13,011 bases of DNA, taken from Fimadaptatus sp963928645 (GTDB taxonomy: Bacteria > Bacillota > Clostridia > Christensenellales > Aristaeellaceae). Both the position numbers and the translations under genes were made by a program. The DNA lies in the NCBI GenBank assembly GCA_963928645.1, contig CAWVGT010000209.1, positions 1 through 13,011 of the forward strand. The letters run 5' to 3'. Under the pieces are notes generated by a model. The model was not told where the DNA came from and ran no database searches. It saw only the letters and a list, made by a program, of their open reading frames with translations. This document shows, in pieces, positions 1 to 6,894 of the stretch. How positions within the stretch are numbered: the first letter of the stretch is position 1; the number at the start of each line of letters is the position of its first letter.

Positions 1-28
1 GGGTTGGGGGGGGGCTCCTATATGGGGT
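1..28. other. G-rich window edge, possibly a cut hairpin arm
   Basis: The window opens with a long uninterrupted G run (9 to 10 G) after a GGGTT start. It lies directly before the left arm of repeat copy A. By analogy with the other copies, a hairpin would be expected here and may be cut by the window edge. A G-quadruplex is an alternative, but only two or three G tracts are visible. No gene is supported. Confidence 0.25.
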
Positions 29-238
29 GCCGCCCGTTCAGTTTGCTGACAAAGCATGCTGCACACGTCCTGCTTGGCCGAACGTGCAACAGCAGCCAGC
101 AGAACATGCACATCCAAACGAAACGCCGCCTGTATCAGAAGGTTTTCGCAGCATCGCCCAAGCGCGGTTTCAACAAAGCCATTTAGAATCAAACCCGCCG
201 TCCAGCTGGCGGGATTTGCCAACGTTCTGACGGGCGAC
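29..238 (+). repeat. Intergenic repeat copy A (hairpin-bounded element)
   Basis: First copy of the dispersed repeat. The core runs from CTGACAAAG (46-54) to ATTTGCCAA (214-222), a degenerate version of the TTGACAAAG/CTTTGTCAA terminal inverted repeats of the family. Outside the core, GCCGCCCGTTCAG (29-41) is complementary, with small interruptions, to CTGACGGGCGAC (227-238). The interior shares long blocks with copy E, for example TGCAACAGCAGCCAGCAGAA and ATCAGAAGGTTTTCGCAGC. Near the right end CCCGCC (195-200) and GGCGGG form a hairpin followed by ATTT. The short reading frames across it are in several phases, differ between copies and show no recognisable protein, so it is treated as non-coding. 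Confidence 0.8.
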
Positions 239-263
239 TCCGATGCACAGAGCCGCCCGTCAG
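227..263 (+). other. Hairpin between repeat copies A and B
   Basis: CTGACGGGCGACTC (227-240) pairs with GAGCCGCCCGTCAG (250-263) over 14 positions with one mismatch, leaving a loop of about 9 bases. The left arm is also the right end of copy A, and the right arm is also the left end of copy B, so each arm has two possible partners. Only GGTTATTG follows the stem, so it is a weak terminator by itself. It closely resembles the hairpin at 449-487 in arm and loop sequence. Confidence 0.7.
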
Positions 264-460
264 GTTATTGACAAAGTATGCCGCACGCGGTCTGCCTGGC
301 CAAACATGCAATAGCGACTGGCATAGTGTGCAAATCAAAGCGAAATGCCGCCCACATAAGGCGGCTTTCGCAGCATAGTTCATGCGATGTTTCAATATAA
401 CCATTTGGAATAAAGCCCGTTATCCAGGCACCGGGCTTTGTCAACGGTCTGGCGGGCGGC
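252..460 (+). repeat. Intergenic repeat copy B, tandem with copy A
   Basis: Second copy, same orientation as A, offset 222 bp (GACAAAG at 48 and at 270). The core is 268-444, from TTGACAAAG to CTTTGTCAA, a perfect 9-bp terminal inverted repeat. The outer arms GCCGCCCGTCAG (252-263) and CTGGCGGGCGGC (449-460) are complementary at 11 of 12 positions. The interior has diverged from A and E, but hairpin potential is kept: GCCGCC/GGCGGC around 350-366 followed by TTTCG, and AAAGCCCG/CGGGCTTT around 413-439 followed by GTC. No coding function is supported. Confidence 0.78.
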
Positions 461-490
461 CCCGACACGCAGAGCCGCCCGTTTTGTCTA
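449..490 (+). terminator. Terminator-like hairpin after repeat copy B
   Basis: GGCGGGCGGC (451-460) pairs with GCCGCCCGTT (474-483) through 8 Watson-Crick and 2 G-T pairs over a 13-base loop, followed by TTTTGTCTATTGG. On the plus strand this has the form of an intrinsic terminator. The tail after the stem is nearly the same as the one after the penicillin-binding-protein terminator at 9472. No plus-strand gene lies upstream inside the window, so the transcript it might end is unknown. Confidence 0.5.
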
Positions 491-967
491 TTGGCATATC
501 TAGTTACGCGTCCGCAGCGCCAATCGCTCCACAACCTGTGCGACCGCCGCGCAAATCAGGTATGTTGCCCGCAAATCGAGCTGAAGCTGCAGGCGCGCCG
601 ACTTCGCCGCTTAAAGCGGGCCCTAAGGCTTTCGCGCGTCCATGCGCCGCTCATCTCCGGCAACGACCGCTCGCTGACGGCTCGACTTGTCCACAGCTCA
701 CAATGGGCCCCGGTCTGCATATGGCGGGCTTACATATGCCAAAGCGGACGCATGCACCGTCGCCGTGCGTAAAGCCTCAGGAGCCAATCGCGCCGGCCGG
801 CAGCAATCGCCCCGCCAGCCGCCTGCGTCGGCGCATATATACGTCCGCAACGGCATGCTCCGGCGCTTCCGGTTCACCGCCGCACACCCCGGCCGAAAGC
901 CGCCCGCCAGCCGCGCCCAACGCGCCCGGCTCCGGGCGCGCCACGCCGATCGCACAGCCGTCAGCCC
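491..967. other. Gene-free interval downstream of the glycosidase gene
   Basis: About 480 bp with no reading frame that has a credible start, ribosome binding site or recognisable product. The open frames here are proline/alanine/arginine-rich products of high GC and change phase. Two inverted repeats are visible: GCATATG (717-723) with CATATGC (733-739), and CGCGCCCG (921-928) with CGGGCGCG (933-940). The second lies about 28 bp past the glycosidase stop codon and could end that minus-strand transcript, but it has no T-tract. It may include degraded coding sequence; I cannot show that. Confidence 0.5.
921..940 (-). terminator. Possible weak terminator hairpin after the glycosidase
   Basis: Perfect 8-bp stem with a 4-base loop, beginning about 28 bp after the TAG stop of the minus-strand glycosidase gene. 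On the minus strand it is followed by TTGGGCG, not a T-run, so intrinsic termination would be inefficient. Position is the only real support. Confidence 0.25.
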
Positions 968-3900
968 CTACCGCCCCACGCGCAGCTCGACCGGCCCCAT
1001 AAGCCCGCTCGTCAGCCGATGCCCGTCGCCGCGCGTGCCGCAGTGGTCCCAGGCGAACTCGTTGGATATCAGGTTGCAGACCGCTATGCACAGCTCGTTC
1101 TCGCCCTCGCGCATGGAGGGCGTCAGGTCGAACGCGTATGGCGGCCAGATGCGCGTGCCCACATGGCTGCCGTTGAGGTACACCTGCGCGCACTCGCGCA
1201 CCTCGCCCAGCTCCAGCTCCACCGCCGTGCCGGGCGCCAGGCGCGCGCTGAACTTGCGCCGGTACGCGCCCCAGCCCGAATACCAGTCCAGCCCCCGGCT
1301 CGCCCACGCGTCCAGCTCGACCCGCCGCGGCTCGATCCGGCACGTCACCGGCCCGGTGAACCCGAACCCCGGCGCCATCGCCGACAGCTCCACGCCCAGC
1401 ACGCCCGGCGCGTCCTCGCAGCCCTGTATGCTCAGCCAGCCCGGCTCGGCGGCGGCGCGCGCGGTCTCCACGCGCAGGCAGCGGCCGTTTGCGTACAGCG
1501 CGTACTCGCAGTTGACCGGCAGCGGCATGCGTATCGCGCAGGCGCCCGCGGGCAGCGCGATCCGGAACAGCCGGCTGCCGGCGTGATCGTACAGCGCCGG
1601 GCCGCGCTTGAGCGAGACCTCGTCCCAGCCGGAGTCGTCGTAGCCGGGGCGCATCCACTCGCGCCAGCACTCGGCCAGCGCCTCGGAGTCGGGCGATTCG
1701 TACATCAGCATGCGCGTGCGCATCACGGGCAGCTCGAGCGACTGCGCCGCGGGCTGGGGCGCGGCCTCGGGCGGCGCGGGCAGCGGCCAGAACTCGAACC
1801 CGCGGCTCAGATCGAGCCGCAGCACCGGCGCGGCCACCCGGCGCGGCGCGGGCTCCAGCTCGGGCAGCGCGCGCGCGCCGGTGACCAGGTAGCACAGGCT
1901 CTCGGGCTGCAGCTCGCAGCGCGGCTCCGGCGCGCCGCAGTCCGCGTCCAGCAGGCGGCCGTACTCGTCCAGCAGCGCGGCGTGCGCGCCCATCGAGCGC
2001 AGCCGCAGCCGCACGCTCAGCGGCGCGTCGGACTTGTTGGACAGCAGGTATATGTCGGCGTCGTCGGTGCGACGGTGCGCGGTGTCCAGCGCGGCCGAGT
2101 CGCCCTGCAGCACGGTCACATCGCAGTCGAGCTCGGCGCGGATCGCCGCGGGCAGCGCGGCGGGCGCAAGGCCGGTGCGCGCGCGGCGCTCCAGCTCGAC
2201 GCGCAGCCCGGCCAGCTCGGCGTCGCGGCCGCGCTCCATGGCCCGCGCCGGCGCGAAGCCCTCGCAGCAGTACACGCGCAGCCCCTGCCGGGCGAGCTCG
2301 CAGACGAGTGCAAGGTCGTCAACGCGCATCGTGCTCATCGGCGGCAGCACCAGGCAGCAGTACTCCTCGCCGTGCAGGCGCAGCCGGCCGTCCTCGCAGC
2401 GCGCCTCGTTCAGCGCCACGTCGTCCAGCACATCCAGATCGATGTGGTCGGCCATCAGCGCGTCGATCGCGGCGTCGAACCCGGCGCACTCGCCCTGCCA
2501 GTCGGCCGCGCCCTCGGGCGCGTCGGGGCCGCGGCGTATGCCCCACGGGAACGCGCGCCCGCGCCCGCCGCGGCTGAGCGCCCACCAGCTGACGACCGGA
2601 TAGAACACCGCCGCGTCGGCCACATGGCGGCTGAACCGGTTTACATAGCACTGCAGGTCGGTCATGCGCGTCAGCTCGCGGTAGCAGCTCCAGTACGGGT
2701 TGCACTCGAAGAAGCTGGGCGGGCATTCGACCTTGGGGTTGTCCACCGACTGGAAGAACGCGTGCGGCACCAGCAGGTTGACGCCGGCGATGGCCAGCTG
2801 GTTGTAAGCGCGCCGCAGCATGCGCGGCGAGCAGTCCCAGCCGCCCAGCAGCCCCAGCGCCTCGCACAGCACGACCTCGCCGCCCGATATGTGCGCCGCG
2901 CTCACCGCGGGCTTGAGCGCGCTAAAGCGCTTGTAGCCGCCCAGGCTGTCCAGCCCGACCCAGTCCTGGCAGCGCAGCGCGCGCAGCAGTCCGCCGTTGA
3001 TCGTCCACAGCTCGGAGTCCTCGTGCGCGTGGCCGGTCAGCGCTATGCCGTGGCGGCGGCACCAGGCGCGTATCGGCAGCAGGAAGCTCTCGCAGAACCG
3101 GCGCGACAGCACGTCCCAGTAGTCGCAGCGCAAGTTGTGCGCCTCCGGGCCCTCCAGGAACAGCAGCGGCAGCCGCTCTATTATCGAATAGCCCTTGTCG
3201 CGCTGGAACGCGGCGTCGAAGTCCGCCGTCCAGGTGAAGTTGCCCGCGGCATACGGCCCGACCTCGTCGTAGAATATCGAGGGTATCGTGGTTCCGAAGT
3301 ACTGGCCGAAGCGATGCGCGTACTCGGCGTGCGTGCACTCGATGAACCGGCGCGTCACCTCGGGGTTGAGGTAGTCGACTATGCCGCCGTTGCCCTGCCT
3401 CAGCGGCGAGGGATGGCGCGTGCGCAGCGCGTATATCGCATATGCGTACCAGTCGCCCGCGCGCTCCACCTCAATGCGCAGCGTTTCGCCGGACTGCGCG
3501 CACGCCGCGACGGGCGTCTGGCGCGCTATGTCGATCTCGCCCTCGCCGGTGCGCGGCGCATAGCCGGCAAACAGCACCCGCTCCATGCGCGCCCAGCCCA
3601 TGAAGCCCCGCTCCCAGTCGCCAAACTCGACCGCGCCCGGGCCGCTCACGCGCGCGCACTTTATCGCTATGCCCAGCGCGCACTGATCGGGCTCGCGCGT
3701 CAGGCGGCCGCCGGCGTTGCCGCTGGACCAGTTGAACTCGTCGTACAGATGTATCGTAAAGCCCCGCGCGCGCGCATGCTCGAGCAGCTGGCCGAACGCG
3801 CGGAAGTACTCCTCGGACAGGTAGTCGCGCCGATCCATGCCAAAGCGCGGATGCGGCATGGCCTGCCTCACGCCCTGGCGCGCCATCTCGTCGATCTGCC

Positions 3901-4003
3901 GGCAGTACTCATCGCCGTCCACGCGGTCGTTCAGGAACCAGAACGGCGCCTGCGCGCAGCTGGCAGGCACTTCCCTGAACCCACTCCAGAACTCCTGGCT
4001 CAC
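968..4003 (-). CDS. GH106-like glycoside hydrolase (alpha-L-rhamnosidase superfamily), cytoplasmic
   Basis: Predicted large glycosidase of 1011 residues. The N-terminal half has the signature run of the GH106-related TIM-barrel enzymes: PFWFLNDRVDGDE (20-32), YLSEEYF (61-67), LYDEFNWSSGNAGG (86-99), YLNPEVTRRFIE (211-222), FYDEVGPY (244-251), TGHAHED (323-329), CEALG (380-384) and LLVPHAFF (410-417). E247 and E381 are candidate catalytic acids (inference). The C-terminus (about 895-1011) is a glycoside-hydrolase-2-type beta-sandwich with VYLNGSHVGTRIWPPYAFD and GENEL motifs, as in GH106 enzymes. There is no signal peptide, so it should act inside the cell on imported oligosaccharides or glycosides; the true sugar is unknown. 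The start is a GTG preceded by AAAGGTG with 8-base spacing. It follows the channel gene by 42 bp and probably shares its promoter. Cysteine content is high for a secreted enzyme, which also fits a cytoplasmic location. It could belong to an unclassified GH family rather than GH106 itself. Confidence 0.85.
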   Translation of the reverse strand: MSQEFWSGFREVPASCAQAPFWFLNDRVDGDEYCRQIDEMARQGVRQAMPHPRFGMDRRDYLSEEYFRAFGQLLEHARARGFTIHLYDEFNWSSGNAGGRLTREPDQCALGIAIKCARVSGPGAVEFGDWERGFMGWARMERVLFAGYAPRTGEGEIDIARQTPVAACAQSGETLRIEVERAGDWYAYAIYALRTRHPSPLRQGNGGIVDYLNPEVTRRFIECTHAEYAHRFGQYFGTTIPSIFYDEVGPYAAGNFTWTADFDAAFQRDKGYSIIERLPLLFLEGPEAHNLRCDYWDVLSRRFCESFLLPIRAWCRRHGIALTGHAHEDSELWTINGGLLRALRCQDWVGLDSLGGYKRFSALKPAVSAAHISGGEVVLCEALGLLGGWDCSPRMLRRAYNQLAIAGVNLLVPHAFFQSVDNPKVECPPSFFECNPYWSCYRELTRMTDLQCYVNRFSRHVADAAVFYPVVSWWALSRGGRGRAFPWGIRRGPDAPEGAADWQGECAGFDAAIDALMADHIDLDVLDDVALNEARCEDGRLRLHGEEYCCLVLPPMSTMRVDDLALVCELARQGLRVYCCEGFAPARAMERGRDAELAGLRVELERRARTGLAPAALPAAIRAELDCDVTVLQGDSAALDTAHRRTDDADIYLLSNKSDAPLSVRLRLRSMGAHAALLDEYGRLLDADCGAPEPRCELQPESLCYLVTGARALPELEPAPRRVAAPVLRLDLSRGFEFWPLPAPPEAAPQPAAQSLELPVMRTRMLMYESPDSEALAECWREWMRPGYDDSGWDEVSLKRGPALYDHAGSRLFRIALPAGACAIRMPLPVNCEYALYANGRCLRVETARAAAEPGWLSIQGCEDAPGVLGVELSAMAPGFGFTGPVTCRIEPRRVELDAWASRGLDWYSGWGAYRRKFSARLAPGTAVELELGEVRECAQVYLNGSHVGTRIWPPYAFDLTPSMREGENELCIAVCNLISNEFAWDHCGTRGDGHRLTSGLMGPVELRVGR

Positions 4004-4045
4004 CTTATATCACACCTTTCGCATAGCATAACCTCGAACCCGCGC

Positions 4046-4897
4046 TCAGTCGCCGCGCCCGTGCACCACGATCTGAGGCAGCGACAGCTCGATGCCCTCG
4101 GCGTCGAACCTGTCCTTGATGCGGCGGCGCAGCTCGCGCTCGACGGCCCAGTGCTGCTTGACGGCGCACTCGGCCGCGACGCGCAGCTCCACGCCCGACT
4201 CGGCGAGCTTGGTCACGCCCAGGCACACCGGCGCGGCGCTCAGGCCCTCCACGCCCGGGAAGCATTGCGCCAGCTCGTCGTTGAGCACGCGCGTAACGCG
4301 GTCCAGCGGCTCGGAGTAGTCGACCGACAGATCGACAATCGCGCGGTGATAGCTGCGCGTGGAGTTGGTCACGGCGCGTATCTCGCCGTTGGGTATCACG
4401 TGCAGGTCGCCCGAATACTCGCGTATCTCGGTCACGCGCAGCGTCATCTTCTCGACCTCGCCGGTCACACCGGCCACGGTGATTACGTCGCCGGGCTGGT
4501 ACTGGTTCTCCACGAAGAACAGCAGCCCGGCCAGCATGTCCTTTACCAGCGTCTGCGCGCCCAGGCCGATCGCTATGCCGCCCACGCCCGCGACCGTGAG
4601 CAGGCTGGTCACGTCCACGCCCAGCTTGCTTATCGTGACCATGGCGATCACGAACCAGGCCACCACGTCGTACAGCGCCAGCACGAACGTGGTCAGCGAG
4701 TCTATGCGCGCCTGGGGTATCGCGCGCGGGCTGATCTTCAGCGCCAGCACCTTTTTGAGCAGCCGCCGGACGAGCCGCATCGCGGCCACGCTCACCGCCA
4801 GCACTATCAGCGCCGACAGCAGCCGCAGCCCAAAGTCGACCGCGCCCGCGCCCAGCCCCTGCAGCAGTTGACCCATCCTGTTCAGTTCATCATCCAT
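4046..4897 (-). CDS. MscS-family small-conductance mechanosensitive ion channel
   Basis: Membrane channel of 283 residues that would open under membrane tension and release solutes during hypo-osmotic shock. Three membrane segments are visible (about 20-43, 68-90 and 97-130). The third is the pore helix with the glycine/alanine-rich family signature: GVGGIAIGLGAQTLVKD (104-120) leading into GLLFFVENQYQPGDVI. The beta domain follows (about 135-185, with VIPNGEIRAVTN) and then the cytosolic alpha/beta domain. The length is that of compact MscS/YkuT-type channels. The ATG at 4897 is chosen because GGAGG (4904-4908) lies 6 bases upstream; an upstream TTG at 4918 would place that site inside the gene. 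It is the first gene of a likely operon with the downstream glycosidase, an unusual partner that may reflect coordination of sugar uptake or hydrolysis with turgor, or simple readthrough. Confidence 0.95.
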   Translation of the reverse strand: MDDELNRMGQLLQGLGAGAVDFGLRLLSALIVLAVSVAAMRLVRRLLKKVLALKISPRAIPQARIDSLTTFVLALYDVVAWFVIAMVTISKLGVDVTSLLTVAGVGGIAIGLGAQTLVKDMLAGLLFFVENQYQPGDVITVAGVTGEVEKMTLRVTEIREYSGDLHVIPNGEIRAVTNSTRSYHRAIVDLSVDYSEPLDRVTRVLNDELAQCFPGVEGLSAAPVCLGVTKLAESGVELRVAAECAVKQHWAVERELRRRIKDRFDAEGIELSLPQIVVHGRGD

Positions 4898-4954
4898 AAC
4901 ATACCTCCGTATGGGCAATGCGATGTGCGGGCACGTGCGCCCTGCATCGATTTG

Positions 4955-4983
4955 ATTTTAGCATATATCGCGCGGCGTGGCAA
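4955..4983 (-). promoter_or_regulatory. Sigma-A type promoter for the channel-glycosidase unit
   Basis: Read on the minus strand: TTGCCA (4978-4983), a 17-bp spacer, then TAAAAT (4955-4960). Each hexamer differs from consensus at one position. The predicted start lies about 50 bp upstream of the channel ATG. No operator is evident. Confidence 0.8.
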
Positions 4984-5091
4984 CCGAGGCGCGGGCGCAG
5001 ATTTGAGGCATGCCGCTGTGATGTGCGCGGGCAGACAGGTCTAGCGCCTGGCGCGAGGGCGGGCGTGCGCTATGCGCATTGGCGGGCATGC

Positions 5092-5270
5092 CGCAAAAGC
5101 GCGTTTGCCTGCCAATGAAGCGGCATGTTCCTCATCAACCTGGAGAAGCTGCAGACATAACCGAGAACCCGTCCGCTACCAGTGAAGCGGCATGTTCCTC
5201 ATCAACCTGAATGAGCTGCGGACATATCGCGAAAGCGCGTTTGCCCGTCGATGAGGTGGCGGGCTCTAAC
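5092..5270 (+). repeat. Tandem repeat, 67-69 bp period, about 2.6 units
   Basis: A 27-bp block beginning TGAAGCGGCATGTTCCTCAT is repeated exactly at 5116-5142 and 5183-5209, a 67-bp offset. It is followed in both units by a near-identical AGCTGC-A/G-GACATA segment. A third, partial unit starts near 5227 and shares AAAGCGCGTTTGCC with unit 1, with TGAGG (5252) in place of TGAAG. The CATGCCGC at 5087-5094 is complementary to GCGGCATG inside unit 1 (5119-5126), allowing a stem. No reading frame stays open across all units, so coding is unlikely. Confidence 0.8.
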
Positions 5271-5335
5271 AAGGCTTGCGCATCGGCGATGCCGGCAAGC
5301 GCCCGGCATGCGCTGTGTCCGATATTGGCGAAGCG

Positions 5336-5360
5336 GCGCGGATAACGTTAAATTCCGCGC
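5336..5360. promoter_or_regulatory. Inverted repeat upstream of the hydrolase promoter, possible operator
   Basis: GCGCGGA and TCCGCGC form a 7-bp inverted repeat with an 11-base AT-rich centre that contains the 8-bp palindrome TAACGTTA (5343-5350). It ends 18 bp before the -35 hexamer, a position where activators or repressors often bind. No regulator is identified; function is inferred from position and symmetry only. Confidence 0.35.
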
Positions 5361-5378
5361 GGTTTGACGTACAGGCGC

Positions 5379-5407
5379 TTGATTTTGCCGCAGTCAGTCA
5401 ATATAAT
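5379..5407 (+). promoter_or_regulatory. Sigma-A type promoter for the cysteine hydrolase
   Basis: TTGATT (5379-5384), 17-bp spacer, perfect TATAAT (5402-5407). The gene start at 5454 is about 46 bp past the -10, leaving a short leader with GGGAGG about 9 bases before the ATG. Confidence 0.8.
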
Positions 5408-5453
5408 CTAATCATATGATACGGCAACATTGTGCGGCGGGAGGCGGATATAA

Positions 5454-5999
5454 ATGCAGGATGTGCTGATAGTTGTCGACATGCAAAACGACTTCGTGAC
5501 CGGCGCGCTGGGCAGCGCCGAGGCGGTCGCGGCGCTGCCGGGCGTGGTGGAGCGCGCGCGCCGGGCGCTGGCCGACGGCGAGCGGCTGATATTCACGCTG
5601 GACACCCACGGGCCGGACTACTTGTCCACCCACGAGGGCGGACAGCTGCCGGTCGTGCACTGCGTGCGCGGCGAGCCGGGCTGGCAGCTCGCGCCGGGGC
5701 TGGCCGAATTGAGCGCGCAGGCCGAGCTAATAGAGAAGCCGGCGTTCGGCAGCGTGGAACTCGCCCGCCGGCTCGCGCGCGACGCGGAGGCGGCCGGGCT
5801 GGCCGCCGGGCGCGGCTGGACGATTGAGCTGTGCGGCGTGTGCACCGACATATGCGTGGTGTCCAATGCGCTTTTGCTGCGCGCGGCGCTGCCCGAGGCA
5901 GAGCTCAGGGTGCGCGCGGCGCTGTGCGCGGGCGTCACCCCGGCGCGCCATGCCGCCGCGCTGGAGGTCATGCGCGCCTGCCAGATTCAGGTGCGCTAG
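5454..5999 (+). CDS. Nicotinamidase/isochorismatase-family cysteine hydrolase
   Basis: Cytoplasmic hydrolase of 181 residues, the usual size for this family. The fold signature is complete: VVDMQNDFV with catalytic D9, the lysine of EKPAFGS (K95), and CGVCTDICV with the nucleophile C134. Residues matching the metal site of nicotinamidases are D50 and H52 (TLDTH), H60 (STHEGG) and H69 (LPVVHC). With a full catalytic triad and metal site, nicotinamide deamidation to nicotinate for NAD salvage is a reasonable guess, but relatives hydrolyse other amides and the sequence alone does not settle the substrate. The ATG follows GGGAGG by 9 bases. The gene is monocistronic, with its own promoter, and converges on yunB. 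Confidence 0.88.
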   Translation: MQDVLIVVDMQNDFVTGALGSAEAVAALPGVVERARRALADGERLIFTLDTHGPDYLSTHEGGQLPVVHCVRGEPGWQLAPGLAELSAQAELIEKPAFGSVELARRLARDAEAAGLAAGRGWTIELCGVCTDICVVSNALLLRAALPEAELRVRAALCAGVTPARHAAALEVMRACQIQVR

Positions 6000-6049
6000 C
6001 GCTTTGTGAACTGCGTGCGCCCAAATCTCGACATTCCCTGCCAATTTGT

Positions 6050-6085
6050 GAAAAATCGCGCGCCCGGCAGGGTTGCGGCCGGGCG
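6050..6085 (-). terminator. Intrinsic terminator after yunB
   Basis: CGCCCGGC (6061-6068) and GCCGGGCG (6078-6085) form a perfect 8-bp stem around a 9-base loop. On the minus strand, ATTTTT follows after CGCG, as expected for a terminator of yunB, whose stop codon is about 30 bp upstream. On the plus strand the same hairpin is followed only by GCATTG, so it may end the hydrolase transcript less efficiently. Confidence 0.65.
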
Positions 6086-6116
6086 GCATTGAATACTTAC
6101 TGACAGCGCTCGGGCG

Positions 6117-6773
6117 TCAGTCGGGTATCAGGTTGAGCATGTCTTCCTCGTCGGCCACATCGACGTAGGACTGGGGCACGTCGCCGATTATTATCGACTC
6201 GGCGACCGAGACCTGCGAGCGTATCGATATGCTCTGCGCGCCGTTGGGCGCGATCAGATCGATGCGCGTCACGGCCTCGAGGTAGACCTTGTGGCGGGTC
6301 TGGTTGATGCCGGCGGCCTCGAACTCGGTCTTGAACTCGGTCGTGACCGAGCCCACCGGCAGCATGCGCACCGTGACCGACGGCCCCGCGCCCTCCAGCA
6401 GCGCGATGTGCGTGGCCGCGCCCAGCGGCACGCTTATCAGCTGCGCCGACGCGCTCTCCAGGGTGCGCTGCGCCTCCAGCACTATGCGCGAGCCCAGCTC
6501 GTTCATGCGCATTGTGTTGGCCTGCAGCATCGCCACCCGGCCCGACTGGTCGTAGACCACCTGCATCAGGTCGTCGTAGGTTATGTTTTGATCCATTATG
6601 GCGGCGATGGCGTCGTTGAGCGCGTTGGTGGCGATCACCCGCGCGCGCGCCTGCGCCAGCTCCAGCGCGACCGGCTGCAGGCTAATCAGCATCACCAGCA
6701 TCAGCGCCGCCAGCGGCAGTATAATCGCGGCCGCCAGGCGCGCCCAGCGCCGCCTGCCCGCAACTGCAACCAA
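6117..6773 (-). CDS. yunB: Sporulation protein YunB
   Basis: Spore-associated membrane protein of about 218 residues. An arginine-rich N-terminus is followed by one membrane anchor (about 14-33), and the remainder would lie outside the membrane. Conserved family landmarks are all present: YDDLMQVVYD, the VPLGAATH stretch, FEAAGINQTRHKVYLE (about 151-166), and VAESIIIGDVPQSY near the end. In Bacillus subtilis YunB is made in the mother cell under SigE and its loss impairs germination. This gene is the best evidence that the host forms endospores. The start is uncertain: no ATG exists near the N-terminus. TTG at 6773 has GAGGGGGG 8 bases upstream and is preferred; TTG at 6794 would add seven residues but lacks a binding site. 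It diverges from the peptidoglycan synthase gene. Confidence 0.9.
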   Translation of the reverse strand: MVAVAGRRRWARLAAAIILPLAALMLVMLISLQPVALELAQARARVIATNALNDAIAAIMDQNITYDDLMQVVYDQSGRVAMLQANTMRMNELGSRIVLEAQRTLESASAQLISVPLGAATHIALLEGAGPSVTVRMLPVGSVTTEFKTEFEAAGINQTRHKVYLEAVTRIDLIAPNGAQSISIRSQVSVAESIIIGDVPQSYVDVADEEDMLNLIPD

Positions 6774-6826
6774 TTGACCGCCCCCCTCGTCCAAGCGTTG
6801 TACCGGCGCGGCGACTTGCCTTGTTC

Positions 6827-6853
6827 AACCTATGCGGGCGCGGCGCGGTTTAT
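6827..6853 (-). promoter_or_regulatory. Candidate SigE-type sporulation promoter for yunB
   Basis: On the minus strand ATA (6851-6853) is followed by a 16-bp spacer and CATAGGTT (6827-6834), which matches the SigE -10 consensus CATACANT at six of eight positions counting the N. It lies 33 to 54 bp before the two possible yunB starts. YunB is SigE-controlled in Bacillus subtilis, which motivated the search, so this is a guided match and not independent proof. Confidence 0.4.
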
Positions 6854-6894
6854 TATTCCTGCTCGACCTGCAAGCGATTCCCCGGGAGGTATCG

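Larger units (their letters stand above)
4984..5378. other. Intergenic stretch between divergent promoters
   Basis: About 395 bp without a credible gene, between the minus-strand channel promoter and the plus-strand hydrolase promoter. It holds a tandem repeat (listed separately), a hairpin ATGCCGG (5289-5295) / CCGGCAT (5303-5309), and an inverted repeat GCGCGGA (5336-5342) / TCCGCGC (5354-5360) whose loop begins with the palindrome TAACGTTA. Confidence 0.6.

Noticed and set aside
29..490. CRISPR-like array of alternating hairpins and spacers
   Set aside because: The intervening cores are themselves repeats of about 176 bp, not unique 30-40 bp spacers, and no cas gene is present.
382..1002. 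206-codon plus-strand frame in the gene-free region
   Set aside because: It begins inside repeat copy B, runs antisense into the glycosidase end and encodes a Pro/Ala/Arg-rich product with no motif or binding site.
1019..5044. 1341-codon open frame on the plus strand
   Set aside because: It runs antisense to the glycosidase and channel genes, is Arg/Ala/Gln/His-rich without motifs, and exists because the minus-strand genes are GC-rich.
6832..6894. N-terminal extension of the penicillin-binding protein from an upstream ATG
   Set aside because: It lacks a ribosome binding site, whereas GGGAGG lies 5 bases before the ATG at 6895, and the longer start would put an odd hydrophobic segment before the normal basic N-terminus.
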